A model generated the notes under the pieces. It ran no database searches and was not told the origin of the DNA. It was given only the letters and a program-made list of their open reading frames with translations. Positions 24,261 through 35,378 of a DNA stretch of 64,000 nt are shown one piece after another. Numbering within the stretch: the first letter of the stretch is position 1; each line of letters starts with the position of its first letter. Position numbers and translations under genes: made by a program. The stretch is from assembly GCA_002914845.1 (NCBI GenBank), contig JXTC01000154.1, positions 59,606 to 123,605 of the forward strand, in the 5' to 3' direction. The DNA is from Trema orientale. Lineage: Eukaryota; Streptophyta; Magnoliopsida; Rosales; Cannabaceae.

Positions 24261-26497
24261 ATGGGTGGTGGTGTTTTTCCTTTATTTTTCTTGTGTCTTT
24301 TCTTCACTTCAGGTGATTTGCAATTGCACTGTCTTTTACAAAAACATCTTGCCTTTGATTTTACTGTCTCTGCTTGCTCAATGTTAATCTATGTTAGCCA
24401 CTAATTCTTGTTTGTGTTTAATTCATTTTTAGATGTTCATTATCAGTTTAGTAATAAATTGTACAATTGAAGAGTTTATAGTTCTCGCTATGATAGTTAT
24501 AGGATAAACATCATAAACATGAAGAACAAACGACGTTTGAAAAGCACTTCAATATGTAGCAGCTTCATAGAAAAAAACTAAATTGGAGAATTAGACAATT
24601 GGAAATGTGCAGGCGAAATAAAAAAAGAACTAGTGTAATACACGCAGCAGTTTAAGGACAACTTCATATATTTGTTCGAGCTTCCCAAGTTGCATGAAAA
24701 AAACTTAATTGTCCAACAATTTAATAAGAATGCTTGTGAGTTTAAAGATGTTCTTTAGAACAAAGTTGTTCTGTAAATCATATGGCTATCCATGTATTCA
24801 ATCTTCAGAGACAGTTATGTGGTTATATCTCAAATTGTTTTTGATTTCAAATATTAAAGCACAAAAAGGAGAAAAGAAAAGAACAAAGCAAGTGTATGTA
24901 TATGCAGATAGTCATACATATATATAATACACATACATGCATGTATAGGCTTATTGTTCATTTCATTTTTTCCCCCATAAAAAACAGACTTCTTTTTCAG
25001 TTCAGTTTTTTCTACTGTCTTTTAGTTCCATTGATTTGTGCGCAAGTGGTTAGTTAATGCAGAATTCTGTTGTTTCAATGATAACTGGATATTATATCAA
25101 TCTTTTCATTATATTGCTAAAGGACTAACTCGTCATAATTTTTTTCAATTTCTTCAGTTTCAGGTGTCTTGGAAAAACCTCCCTTGAAAGCAATCCAGAA
25201 AGACGAAATTATAGGGAATCAAGAAAACGAGATACCTTTCTCATCTGCAGTGTTCACCGATCAGTTGGATTCAATTCCTGTCTTCAACCCAAATCCGACT
25301 ACAAGTCCAACAACGAATCCTTCACCTGTCTTCAACCCACCTTCCCCACCGACACCAACCACGACACAGCCAACTACAACCCCAACAATGCCGAACACAA
25401 CACCAACCACAACACCGACCACAACGCCGACCACAACACCGGCCACAACTCCAACCTCATCAGGTGGCAGCTGGTGTGTTGCAAGCCAAACAGCTTCAGA
25501 AACTGCTATACAGGTCGCTCTTGATTATGCTTGTGGCTATGGAGGTGCAGACTGTTCAGCAATTCAACCAGGTGGAAGCTGTTATAACCCAAACACTGTC
25601 CGTGACCATGCTTCTTATGCCTTCAACAATTACTACCAGAAGAATCCAGCTCCTACTAGCTGCGTCTTTGGAGGAACAGCTCAACTTACCACCACTGACC
25701 CAAGTAAGACTTTATCCCGAAAGCTTTGATATTATGATTCAGACATGTTATTCAAGTGTCTGTCCAAAACATGAATTCAAAGCTTAACCTGGTCGTTTAG
25801 CTAGAGCCTAGAAGTGACTTCACTTAAATTCCTTCTAAAGACAGCATATAACATATGCTTCTTTTAACATGTGCTTCACTTTTGTCTCCTCCAAAGTTAT
25901 GTTCCTAAAATACCTACGAGGAAATAAAGAGAAAAAAAAGAGTGGTCTATTTTTCAGCCGCCGAGGTCTTGTAAGATGCCACTTGCCACCTTTAGCATTC
26001 ACGACTTTAGAACTTAGGATTGATTTCGTACTTTTCAGCATCCCACCACTACACTATTTTAAATATCTGAACTTTTTACCCACCACTCCATTTATGCTTT
26101 AATACGTAGAGGGTTATGGTTTAGATTTAAGCCCTAAACAACTATCTGCGTAATTGCAGGTAATGGTAACTGTCACTACGCATCAGCCAAAACATCACCC
26201 AGGTGAATTTTCGAAACTACCTCTAGCATCTTTCCTCTATCGAAAAGAAGGAAAAGAAAAATCTAATTCTTTTTTTTTTTTTTCAAATGCAGCATACCTC
26301 CGCCAGCCAACCCGAGCCCAATGATTCCAACCACCCCTAGCATTGACACACCGGCCATAGATACACCAACAGGATCGTCTATTTATGGTTCAGAACCAAC
26401 AGGGACCCCCAGCTCAGCCATCTCTGTCTCATTCTCCAGAATATTGTTCATCACAACTGGTCTCTTTGGGGCAGCCATTGCAGCAACTTATCAGTAA
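24261..26497 (+). CDS. X8/CBM43 domain protein, secreted and GPI-anchored, 279 aa, 4 exons
   Basis: Exons: 24261-24312, 25164-25703, 26160-26202 and 26293-26497. GT-AG introns join to 840 nt ending in TAA. Residues 1-18 form a signal peptide ([13 protein letters not shown]). A Pro/Thr-rich linker with TTP repeats occupies about residues 55-115. The X8 (CBM43) domain starts at GGSWCVAS (about residue 119), with six cysteines including NCHYAS encoded by the tiny exon 3. After a second Pro/Thr/Ser-rich stretch the protein ends in a hydrophobic tail ([18 protein letters not shown]), as expected for a GPI signal. X8 domains bind beta-1,3-glucan (callose), and relatives include plasmodesmal callose-binding proteins and Ole e 10-like proteins. 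No glucanase catalytic domain is present. Location at the cell wall/plasma membrane is inferred; plasmodesmal targeting is not shown. Confidence 0.92.
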
Positions 26498-28035
26498 ACA
26501 GAACGAAACGACGTCAAAGTTATTCTCTCTGCAAAGAGGAGGCAGTTCATTAACTTGCCACCACACCAGATGAAATTAAAGGAGGCAAAAGAGAATCTTG
26601 AGGAGTTGAATTCTCTCAAGGCCTCATTCTTACCATTTGAGTTATTGTTATACTTCATATATGTATGCCTATTAGTAGACTAAGAAGCAGTAGGGAGAAA
26701 ACAGAAGAGGAAAGAAATTTAGGTTCTTGTACTTGTAGGCACATCTTTATTCTCTCTGCAGTAATAGCAAAATAAATTATTATACAACCCCATCAGACTT
26801 CAGACCCAAATTTATACTGGCTGGCTAATTTATCGATCAAACTACCCAAATGAGTTCCCGGCTTATAAAAAAAATAAATAAATAAAATATCCCCGGTCGA
26901 ATGAGTAGTGAAAAACAGTAATAGTCGTAATGCGCTGGAAGGAACAAGATATGAAGCTTATTTTTGTGAAGGGCTTAAAGTACAAAGACAACTCAAAGAT
27001 TCTGCTTTTTATTCCCCAATATGCAACGAGAATCAAAGATTAGCATATTTGGAAGGATCTACTTCTCAAAGTACATGACTCTGATATTTTCTTTCTAAAG
27101 AAATAAGAAACGCTTTCTGGAATTAGATTGAGAATTGAAAGGGGCATGTAACAACTAACAAGAGGTGAAATTTGACCAAATGATGACACTCACACATCCT
27201 CTGACTCTCCAGAGTACAGAGGCCAGATGGTTAAATGCTCTCTCTTTATTCTTTTTTATAAGATACTAATTTTGAGTAACCACTTGTTTAACTACAACAT
27301 GCAAAATATTAATCTTGAATTTCAATCAGTCTACCCTAGCTATCATATTCTCATCATAATTCCACAATCCTTGAATATTTCTTGCACTTAAATGGTATTA
27401 TAACAAAATGGGACTAGAGGCATTTAAATGCGATTATTTTGTCCAAATGAAACTAGCTTCGAACAAGGGATTCACAATCAGTATCACAATGACAGTTGAT
27501 GATTCCAACATCACAAAATTGACATCAGTTTGTCATCTAGGTATCATATTTGTTGTCTGGCATCATATTAATATTATTATAATCCAAATGAACTCAAAAA
27601 GGTCATTATCACTTATCTTGTTCAGTGTACATTTGTTTTCAATATATATATACCTAGTATCCAATTTAAACTTTTTGTTTTTGCATTCAATTCTTTTTCG
27701 ATATCATATATATGGGGTAATGGTGGAATTATTTGAACAGGGAGCAATCTCCCACTAGAAAGTGTGTTGTTTCATCGAATAAAGACTGTTCCAGACATAA
27801 AATATGGAGGCACAATGCACAAGCTGACGTGTTCACTAATAATAAAAAATGAATGAACTGTAAACTCGCATCTTAATATGTTCTACAAATCTTGATTCTT
27901 ATTATATCTGCCGAGGAAGGTAAACATACAACTAACCTAACAAGAGGAAAAAAAAATCACGATTGTTCTCATACTTATTTCTTAATTACATGTGGTCAAT
28001 AACTTGCTGTTATTACTCTATGGATTTAAAATAGA
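26498..28035. other. Convergent intergenic region between X8 and COR413IM genes
   Basis: Holds the 3' UTRs of two convergent genes plus AT-rich DNA. An open frame near 27408-27758 shows no conserved protein features and is probably chance. No RNA gene was recognised. Confidence 0.55.
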
Positions 28036-30139
28036 TTAAATTAGCAGCAAGAATGACACAGCAGTGATGCAAATGATGGCTAAGGTGGCAACAATTGAAC
28101 CTTGGTCAAATGCCCTCTGCAAACTTCCTGTTCGTGAGAAATGCTGGAAAGCCAAATATCCTGCTATTAACAATGCTATAATAGCACCTTCTTGCGTTCC
28201 CCTGCCAATGCACAAAATGAAAATGAAAAATACTAAGAAGCAGCTAACTAAAAGTCTCATAAAAACTGGTGTCTTTAGGCTTAAACAATGCATTAACCTT
28301 AGGTTTATAACTTGATAAGGAGCCACAATCACCAACAGTAATGCCAGAAATGGCAACTCAAGCTCACCTGAAAACATGAGAGATCCAATACAGGATTATT
28401 GAAAAGGGACAACACAATATCTAAAGTAAAGTTCAGAGCAAGCCACAACAATAAGCAATGCAAATATTTAGAAAAGTAAATAAGAACTTACCAGGAATAA
28501 AGAAGAACAATCGGACTAGAAGAGCTAAGAATGCAGCCCAAATACCATATTCACCCCTGTAATAAAAATTGCAGGAACGAGGAAAAGGGCCAATTTAGTA
28601 TACCTTTTTGTCGAACAAAAGAAGAAAAGGTAAGAGAACTTCTGAAAGGCTTACTTAATCCATGCAATGACACTTGCTGGTGCTTGTATGGCAAATAATG
28701 GAATGAGAAAGGATTTATGAATGGCAGTTCCCTTAGCAAGCATTAAAATCCTGGCATAGAGATTTGAACAGCCATCAATGCATATTTTACGTACAGAAGA
28801 TTTCTGAAAGAAGCAGACCATAGTGTTTGCTCAATAATCAAGATAGATAACGCATTGCAACCATATGGAAAGAAACTCTCGATCTTTTTTTTAAAAACAA
28901 AAATACCAAAAGGGGTTATGGCAACTCTCATATATGAAAAGGGTTTTGGGTTTATGACATAACCTTAACTTTCTTATATGCTATAGAAAGTCATATATGA
29001 TTGCAAAAATGAAAAAAGGGTTTCATCCTCATCCTTCTGAAGCACAAATAAAAGTCAACACATTTCATCTTAATGATTATTGTTTACTGTATATGTATAC
29101 ATTATTTTTTTAAAATTAAGAAAGGGATTATTCGAACCATACTTGCTCACACCATTAATTGATAGTTTAAGGCCACAAATTTATTGAACTTATACCAAAC
29201 GTTCGAACTTTAAGTTGAGGCATTTAAACCAGTCATTCAAAGTTGAATTAATTCCTTAAATATTCAAACAAACTAAAAAAAAAAAAGAAAGAAAGATTCT
29301 ATCATTTCTTCCTATTAAGAACGAATCAAGTAACCCTTTTTCAAAACCGTATCCCCAAGACACACAACGTAATAAAAGCCACATTTTTCCCTCTCTAAAA
29401 CCAAGTAGATTGCTTTGGTGCTTTCTATCACTATTCCCATGTCATACACATCCAAGCGCATCTATATGTAATTATGAAATTGTTTAATTAAATAAGAAAG
29501 AAAAAGTTTTGACAGACAAAGTTGAATAATATATACAATCCCGTTACATATTTCTCCAATTTAAAGTAGGAAACATGTATTCAAAATTGGCAAACACATG
29601 AGCCTGCACAAAATACCATCACAACGCGGAAATGGAGCTGACACGTGCCAAAAATATGTTCGTACGAGATTATATACGCATATTTAGAGAGAGAGAGAGA
29701 GAGAGAGAGAGGATTACACAGAAGAAATGGTGGAGATCCACTGAAGGTTGCGAACAGAGAGAGGCGAAGCGTAACACACCGCACCGAATCCTCTCCCTTT
29801 CTTCTTCGTCCTCGTCTTCATCGCCATCATTCCCTCATTTCCAAACGAAAATCTGAACCAGAAAAAAGCCACCCAAAAAAAAAACTCGGTTTTTGAATCG
29901 AAAGGTTCGAAATTTCAGATGTGAAAATCGATCACAGAAGAGATTACCAACCCGAGAGGATTGTACGATTTGAGCGAGATTGAGCTCGAGCTCGAGCTCG
30001 AGCTCAAGCTCTGACTTTGAGGAACAAAATTGAACCGCTTGGCTTGCTGTTGTCGCAGAGAGAAGCCATAGCTCTTTGTATTGTAGAGAGAGAAGGTCTG
30101 AGCTGATGAGGATTTGAATGAGATAGGGAGCGACGCCAT
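28036..30139 (-). CDS. COR413IM1: Cold-regulated 413 inner-membrane protein, chloroplastic, 213 aa, 5 exons
   Basis: Exons in transcript order: 29948-30139, 28655-28803, 28492-28556, 28298-28367 and 28036-28201. Phases join to 642 nt ending in TAA. The first exon encodes a Ser-rich transit-peptide-like N-terminus (MASLPISFKSSSAQ). The rest is a multi-pass membrane protein with hallmark COR413 stretches: LMLAKGTAIHKSFLIPLFA, KGEYGIWAAFLALLVRLFFF, PGELELPF, IVAPYQVINLR, AFQHFSRTGSLQ and the hydrophobic end AVSFLLLI. Family members reside in the chloroplast inner envelope and support freezing tolerance. The 5' part of exon 2 (KSSVRKICIDGCSNLYARI) is less like the family than the remainder, so its acceptor at 28803 is the weakest junction. 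Intron 1 (1.1 kb) holds a GA microsatellite. Confidence 0.9.
29686..29712. repeat. (GA)n microsatellite in COR413IM intron 1
   Basis: This uninterrupted GA tract reads CT in the sense of the host gene. It lies inside intron 1, about 235 bases downstream of the end of exon 1. Confidence 0.8.
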
Positions 30140-31390
30140 TTTCAAGCTCGAGTAAGAAAAGCTTCAGACTTTGCGACTTAAGTAGCTGGATTCTTAGGGA
30201 GGGCACCCATTGGAGTCGTGAAATTGATACGGGCGCCTTGAGTTTTTCCTTCCACTTGGCGGATTTTTATTGGTTGCCAGACCTTTCTTATAATAGGCTG
30301 CAGTAGTAGGTGATTCTTTTGCCTTATGATACCCCACCCGCTACTTTACGTGTGATTTTGTTCCGACTATCATGGTGGAGCCACCTGACCGGTTCATAGT
30401 TCCATGAGGGATCTCGAAATTACTACTACGTCGTTGAAAGCTTGCCACGTGGATGTGTCTTACAATTACCAATAATTATATACATGACTATTTTTATTTG
30501 AGATATTTTCGTTGCCGGGCCCATTAATTTGTGCTTTCAAATGTCACATATTGCAATTCTGAACTTTATATTTTCTTTTTCTAAATTTGTTATATCAGTT
30601 TTCACAATCATACTGTAAAATCACAATCAACACTGAGAAGAAGGAAAAAAAAAAAAAAAGGACATAATTCAATTGTATCTCTCTTTTAGTCTAATTACAT
30701 TTTTATCTCAATTTTGAAGGTCAGTTTAGTATTAAACTATCATATTCTATTCGAAAATAGACATGTATGGCTTAATAATGGCTAATTGACAATCACATGA
30801 GATCATGTGACGATCTTCTTCCAAATCGTAATACTAAAGTGACCGGACTTGGATAGTGGATGGGTACAATCTTTTTAGTGTACTGAATTTGTACATTAGT
30901 CTATTAAATATCAGTTATTCATTTATCTGAAAAACCAAAACCAAAACCAAAACAAAACAAAACAATAAAGAAATTCAGGTATTATTCGAGGCCTGACCGG
31001 TGAGGAGAAATACCATATCCATAGAACAGAAACTACAAGTCGTATAAATATTCTTTTGTGTAAACGACAGTCATTAATTCTAGTAGCTATGATGACATGT
31101 AGTTTTGTTATAGACGACGTGCCATTTTCATAAAAGAACGAGAACAAACGTTAACAAATAAAACGATATGTCGTGTGGTCGACTCAAAAGACAGTATTAT
31201 CTCGTGTCGTTTCCTACGAGAAACACCAATCATACAAAATAAAACGACATGTCGTTTTAATATAAACGACAGCAACACTCCCAGTGCAAGTCACCTAAAA
31301 GGATGGGAAAGGGCGAAGACTGAAGGCAAGACTCTCACTCCCTTTGCCACCGATGACCGAACTGTCCCTCCCCTTGAAAGCGAAAACGAA

Positions 31391-31392
<2 letters not shown>
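30140..31392. promoter_or_regulatory. Divergent upstream region of COR413IM and PRP39
   Basis: The start codons of the two divergent genes are 1.4 kb apart, so this stretch should contain both promoters. It carries a repeated CGACATGTCG / AAACGACA motif between about 31020 and 31270 and a poly(A) run near 30645. An ACGTG core lies at about 30350 and a CCACGTGG motif at about 30447-30454. The latter is a G-box-like palindrome often seen in cold- and ABA-responsive promoters; its use here is inference. Confidence 0.5.
31241..31258. repeat. 18-bp perfect palindrome
   Basis: AAAACGACATGTCGTTTT is self-complementary over its full length. It is the strongest member of several AAACGACA / CGATATGTCG motifs in the preceding 220 bases. 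Confidence 0.85.
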
Positions 31393-31435
<43 letters not shown>

Positions 31436-31533
31436 AACTTCTCCCTCCAGTTCATCTGGTTTCACAGCAGCCCTACGTAGCTGCCCTACGTAGCTTTTTT
31501 ATTTTTTTTTTTTTGGGGGGGGGGGGGGGGGGG
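31393..31533 (+). repeat. CT, T and G tracts in the PRP39 leader
   Basis: A (CT)n tract runs from about 31393 to 31431. It is followed by a duplicated AGCTGCCCTACGTAGCT-type segment, a T run (31502-31514) and 19 consecutive G (31515-31533). The start codon of PRP39 lies only 10 bases after the G run. Confidence 0.8.
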
Positions 31534-31543
31534 TTGCTATTTA

Positions 31544-34500
31544 ATGGAGGCGCAAGCTAGTGTCTTTAAAACAGAGCCCCAGCCTATGGACTCCGATTCT
31601 CCAGGTGCGCTTTGTGCTTATTCTATAGCTTTGCTTATTATTTGTACTCTTTACTCAATTTTAAAATCAATAAATTTGAAAATAAATATCAAAATAGATT
31701 TTTTTTTGGGGGGGGGAGGGTTGTTGGGGATTGTTTATTGAGCAGAGCCAGGAACTGGGTTTGCTCGATCTTCGCCTTCTTCAACTTAGGTCTTCGCTCA
31801 AAGCTCTTATATATGTGTGTGTGTGTGTGTGTGTGTATTGCACTCATACTAAAGGTGTATGAATGATTATTTATTTATTTTTCAGCTGGTTTTGATGAGC
31901 TCAAGCTTCATGAATTAATTGATAAGGGCTCATTAGACTTTGAAGGATGGACTTCACTTATTTCGAGGATCGAGAGAACATATCCTGTAAGTTCAATGAG
32001 TATAATTTGTGAATAGTGTACGACCTTTTTTTTAATTTCATTTTATCTGTTATGGAATTTACTCCAAGTAATCATCTTTCAATTTGGAGGGAACTGATTT
32101 AAAAGGGAGCAATTTGCAACAAAAAAATTGTCTTTATCCTTGTGTAAATGACCTTGTGTGAACTGTTGAAGCAGATAAACATGTTGAATGGAGTAATGCT
32201 AAGAACACTCGTTTTTTTGCATCAAAAGCTGGTATGATTTTCGACCATTCGACTTTAGGCAGTGTGGTCCTACCTTGAGATGAGGTGTAGATGAAAATTA
32301 TGTCACATCAACTGGTGCCAAAAAATGAGTGTCTCTAGCATTACTCTATTCAATACGTTAATAAAGCCTGTAATTGGAACAAGCTATTGACATCATGAGT
32401 TAAGAATGTTCGTGAGTTTTTCGATAATTATTACCTTTCAGGTCTAGTTTGGTAAAAGGAACAATACAAATTAGTGGTAAAAGAATGAAAGATAGAAAGA
32501 AGATCAAAACTTCAAAAGGCGATAAATAATAGATGATAATGCACGGTTCATGTAAAAGGAAAATTGCAATTACACTCTTTAAGCTTTTGAGCTGCATGAA
32601 AGCTTAAATAGAAAAAACCTGTGTGAATTTGTACTCTATGTAACACTAAAAGTGTGTTTGGTAGGAGGGAGATAGGGCATTAATGGATGGATTTGGGGTA
32701 GAGTGGTTGTTTAGTAAAGAGGATTATAGGAGGGAAGGAATTTGGCGAGGGATTTCAAATCCTCTATTTGACTAATTTTCAATCCCCTTTTAATTGGAGA
32801 GATTTTAAAAGGGAGTCAAGTCGTAGAGTAGTTATTGTACAACTAAAACCTTCTCCCTCCTTCCATTTCTCCATCCTACCAAACAAAGGAGATGATTTTG
32901 GTCTTCTCTCCTTCCTCTCATACCAAATACAACAATGGAAGAGTACTCTCATTCTTCTTTCATCTCCTTTTTTAGGTAATTTAGCTCTCCTTCTCTCCTC
33001 ACTTCCTTACCTCCTACTGAACATAGCATAAGGGTAACTGCTTTAGCACATTCCAACTTACAAATCGTTCTTTTATGTACTCCTGGCTTGAATTGATCTA
33101 AACAGATTGGCAGTATGCCACTTGAAATAGCATGAGCTGAAAGTAGGCTTAACTCAAATGGCAAATTGGCCAGAAAAGGTCCCAAAGACTATAATTTATC
33201 AGGCTTGATTATCACTTACTACTTATTACTGCATTCCGCTGCTTCTAGATTGGTACTCTGAATGGAAATAAGGTTTTCTTTGGGTGATTACTGCAGGATA
33301 ATATAGAGAAAATTTGCTTAGTTTATGATTCCTTCTTGTCCGAGTTTCCTTTGTGCCATGGATATTGGAGAAGGTATGCTGATCATAAGGCACGCTTGTG
33401 TGCTGTAGACAAGATCGTAGAAGTTTTTGAAAGAGCTGTGCAATCGGCCACGTATTCTGTTGGTGTTTGGGTTGACTACTGTAATTTTAGCGTGTCAGCT
33501 TTCGAGGATCCTTCTGATATACGCAGGTAGCGCAATATTTAAAAAGGAAAAAGAATTTGGTATGCTTTGTTTACATTGGTAGCAGTGTTTGTTGAAGTCG
33601 ATAACTTCCGCAGATTTTAGTGGCAAAAGTATGGTTCAGATATTTGTGGAGAAAAATAAGGAAATAAATAGAGAAAATATTTAATCAAATTGTAGGACCT
33701 AACTTTTGAAATTTGTTATTTTCAATTGATATAGGAATTTCATACTCTTATCAAAATAATGCTAAAAGGCAGAAAGTTATATTACTTTATGGTTTCGTAA
33801 AATTAAGAATTTGAAACATAGTTGTCACTCCAGGGTTTGAAAATGAAGCAAGCTTCTCCTTATATGGTATTAATTATGATTTTAGTATCAGAGACCCAAG
33901 TAGCTAGGGTGGTTAAGATCTTAGAATTTTCTAGTCAATTTCCAGTGGTTGTACAAATTATTATCAAGTTTTGAGCAGGTTTTTGGGTTGATAGATCCTG
34001 CTATTCTTTTCATTATTGACTAGGGAATTGGACTTGTGCTGAGCACAGTTCTTTGGTTAAATCAGGGTGAGGTCAGCCAATTTCACTTGACAGAAAACTT
34101 TAAAAGTGGCTTTAGATTATCCTCTTTATGTTAAACTGTAAAGGAAATATACATGGGTCGTGGAATCTCTGCAACTGTTTTACTTTTAAGTGTATATACA
34201 TGGGTGTATGCACAGTTGTGTGTTAAATAATTTTTTCTTTGGCAACTGGAAACGTTTTATTCCAATGTACCTCCCAGTCTTGTCTTTTAATTCCTGCATC
34301 TGCTTGCTTATTGAGGCATGATCTTAGCCACGAAGTCAACTAATGTGTCTCTTCAAAAATTTGGCAGATTATTTAGAAGAGGCATGTCATATGTTGGTAA
34401 GGATTACTTATGCCATGTTTTATGGGACAAGTACATTGAATTTGAGCTATCTCAGCAGCAATGGAGTTTGTTAGCCCACATTTATATTGAAGCTCTTAGA

Positions 34501-34882
34501 TTTCCTACCAAAAAGCTACATCGTTATCATGATAGGTATTGTTTGTAGTGTCATGTTTTTTTACTTTTTTACTTGTCGGAATTTACTACAGAAAATAATA
34601 AATTTCTTGATTTTGTTTCATCAAATTCTTCAAATGCAAGCAAATATATATCTCAGAACCTGTACCTGTAGTTGTCCTTTGATTTTAATTTTTAAAATGT
34701 TATTATATTTTTTTAATGTGACTTTATTGTTTGAAGTATTTGCCCACTACAAGATGCTCACCCTGTTTTTATGGCACTGGTAGTTTTCCTTTTTCTTCTT
34801 CTTTCTCACTGGAAAGATCTTGATCTGAAATGGTTATTCAAGTGTCACTAATGTGTGTGAGTTGATGTTCAATACTTATGCA

Positions 34883-34951
<69 letters not shown>

Positions 34952-35337
34952 NNNNNNNNNNNNNNNNNNNNNNNNNNNNNNNNNNNNNNNNNNNNNNNNN
35001 NNNNNNNNNNNNNNNNNNNNNNNNNNNNNNNNNNNNNNNNNNNNNNNNNNNNNNNNNNNNNNNNNNNNNNNNNNNNNNNNNNNNNNNNNNNNNNNNNNNN
35101 NNNNNNNNNNNNNNNNNNNNNNNNNNNNNNNNNNNNNNNNNNNNNNNNNNNNNNNNNNNNNNNNNNNNNNNNNNNNNNNNNNNNNNNNNNNNNNNNNNNN
35201 NNNNNNNNNNNNNNNNNNNNNNNNNNNNNNNNNNNNNNNNNNNNNNNNNNNNNNNNNNNNNNNNNNNNNNNNNNNNNNNNNNNNNNNNNNNNNNNNNNNN
35301 NNNNNNNNNNNNNNNNNNNNNNNNNNNNNNNNNNNNN

Positions 35338-35378
<41 letters not shown>

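Noticed and set aside
25261-25446. Minus-strand frame rich in Val and Gly opposite the X8 gene
   Set aside because: It is the antisense of the Pro/Thr repeat linker of the X8 protein and has no independent support.
27408-27758. 116-residue open frame between the X8 and COR413IM genes
   Set aside because: No recognisable motif, atypical composition and an AT-rich context; most likely chance.
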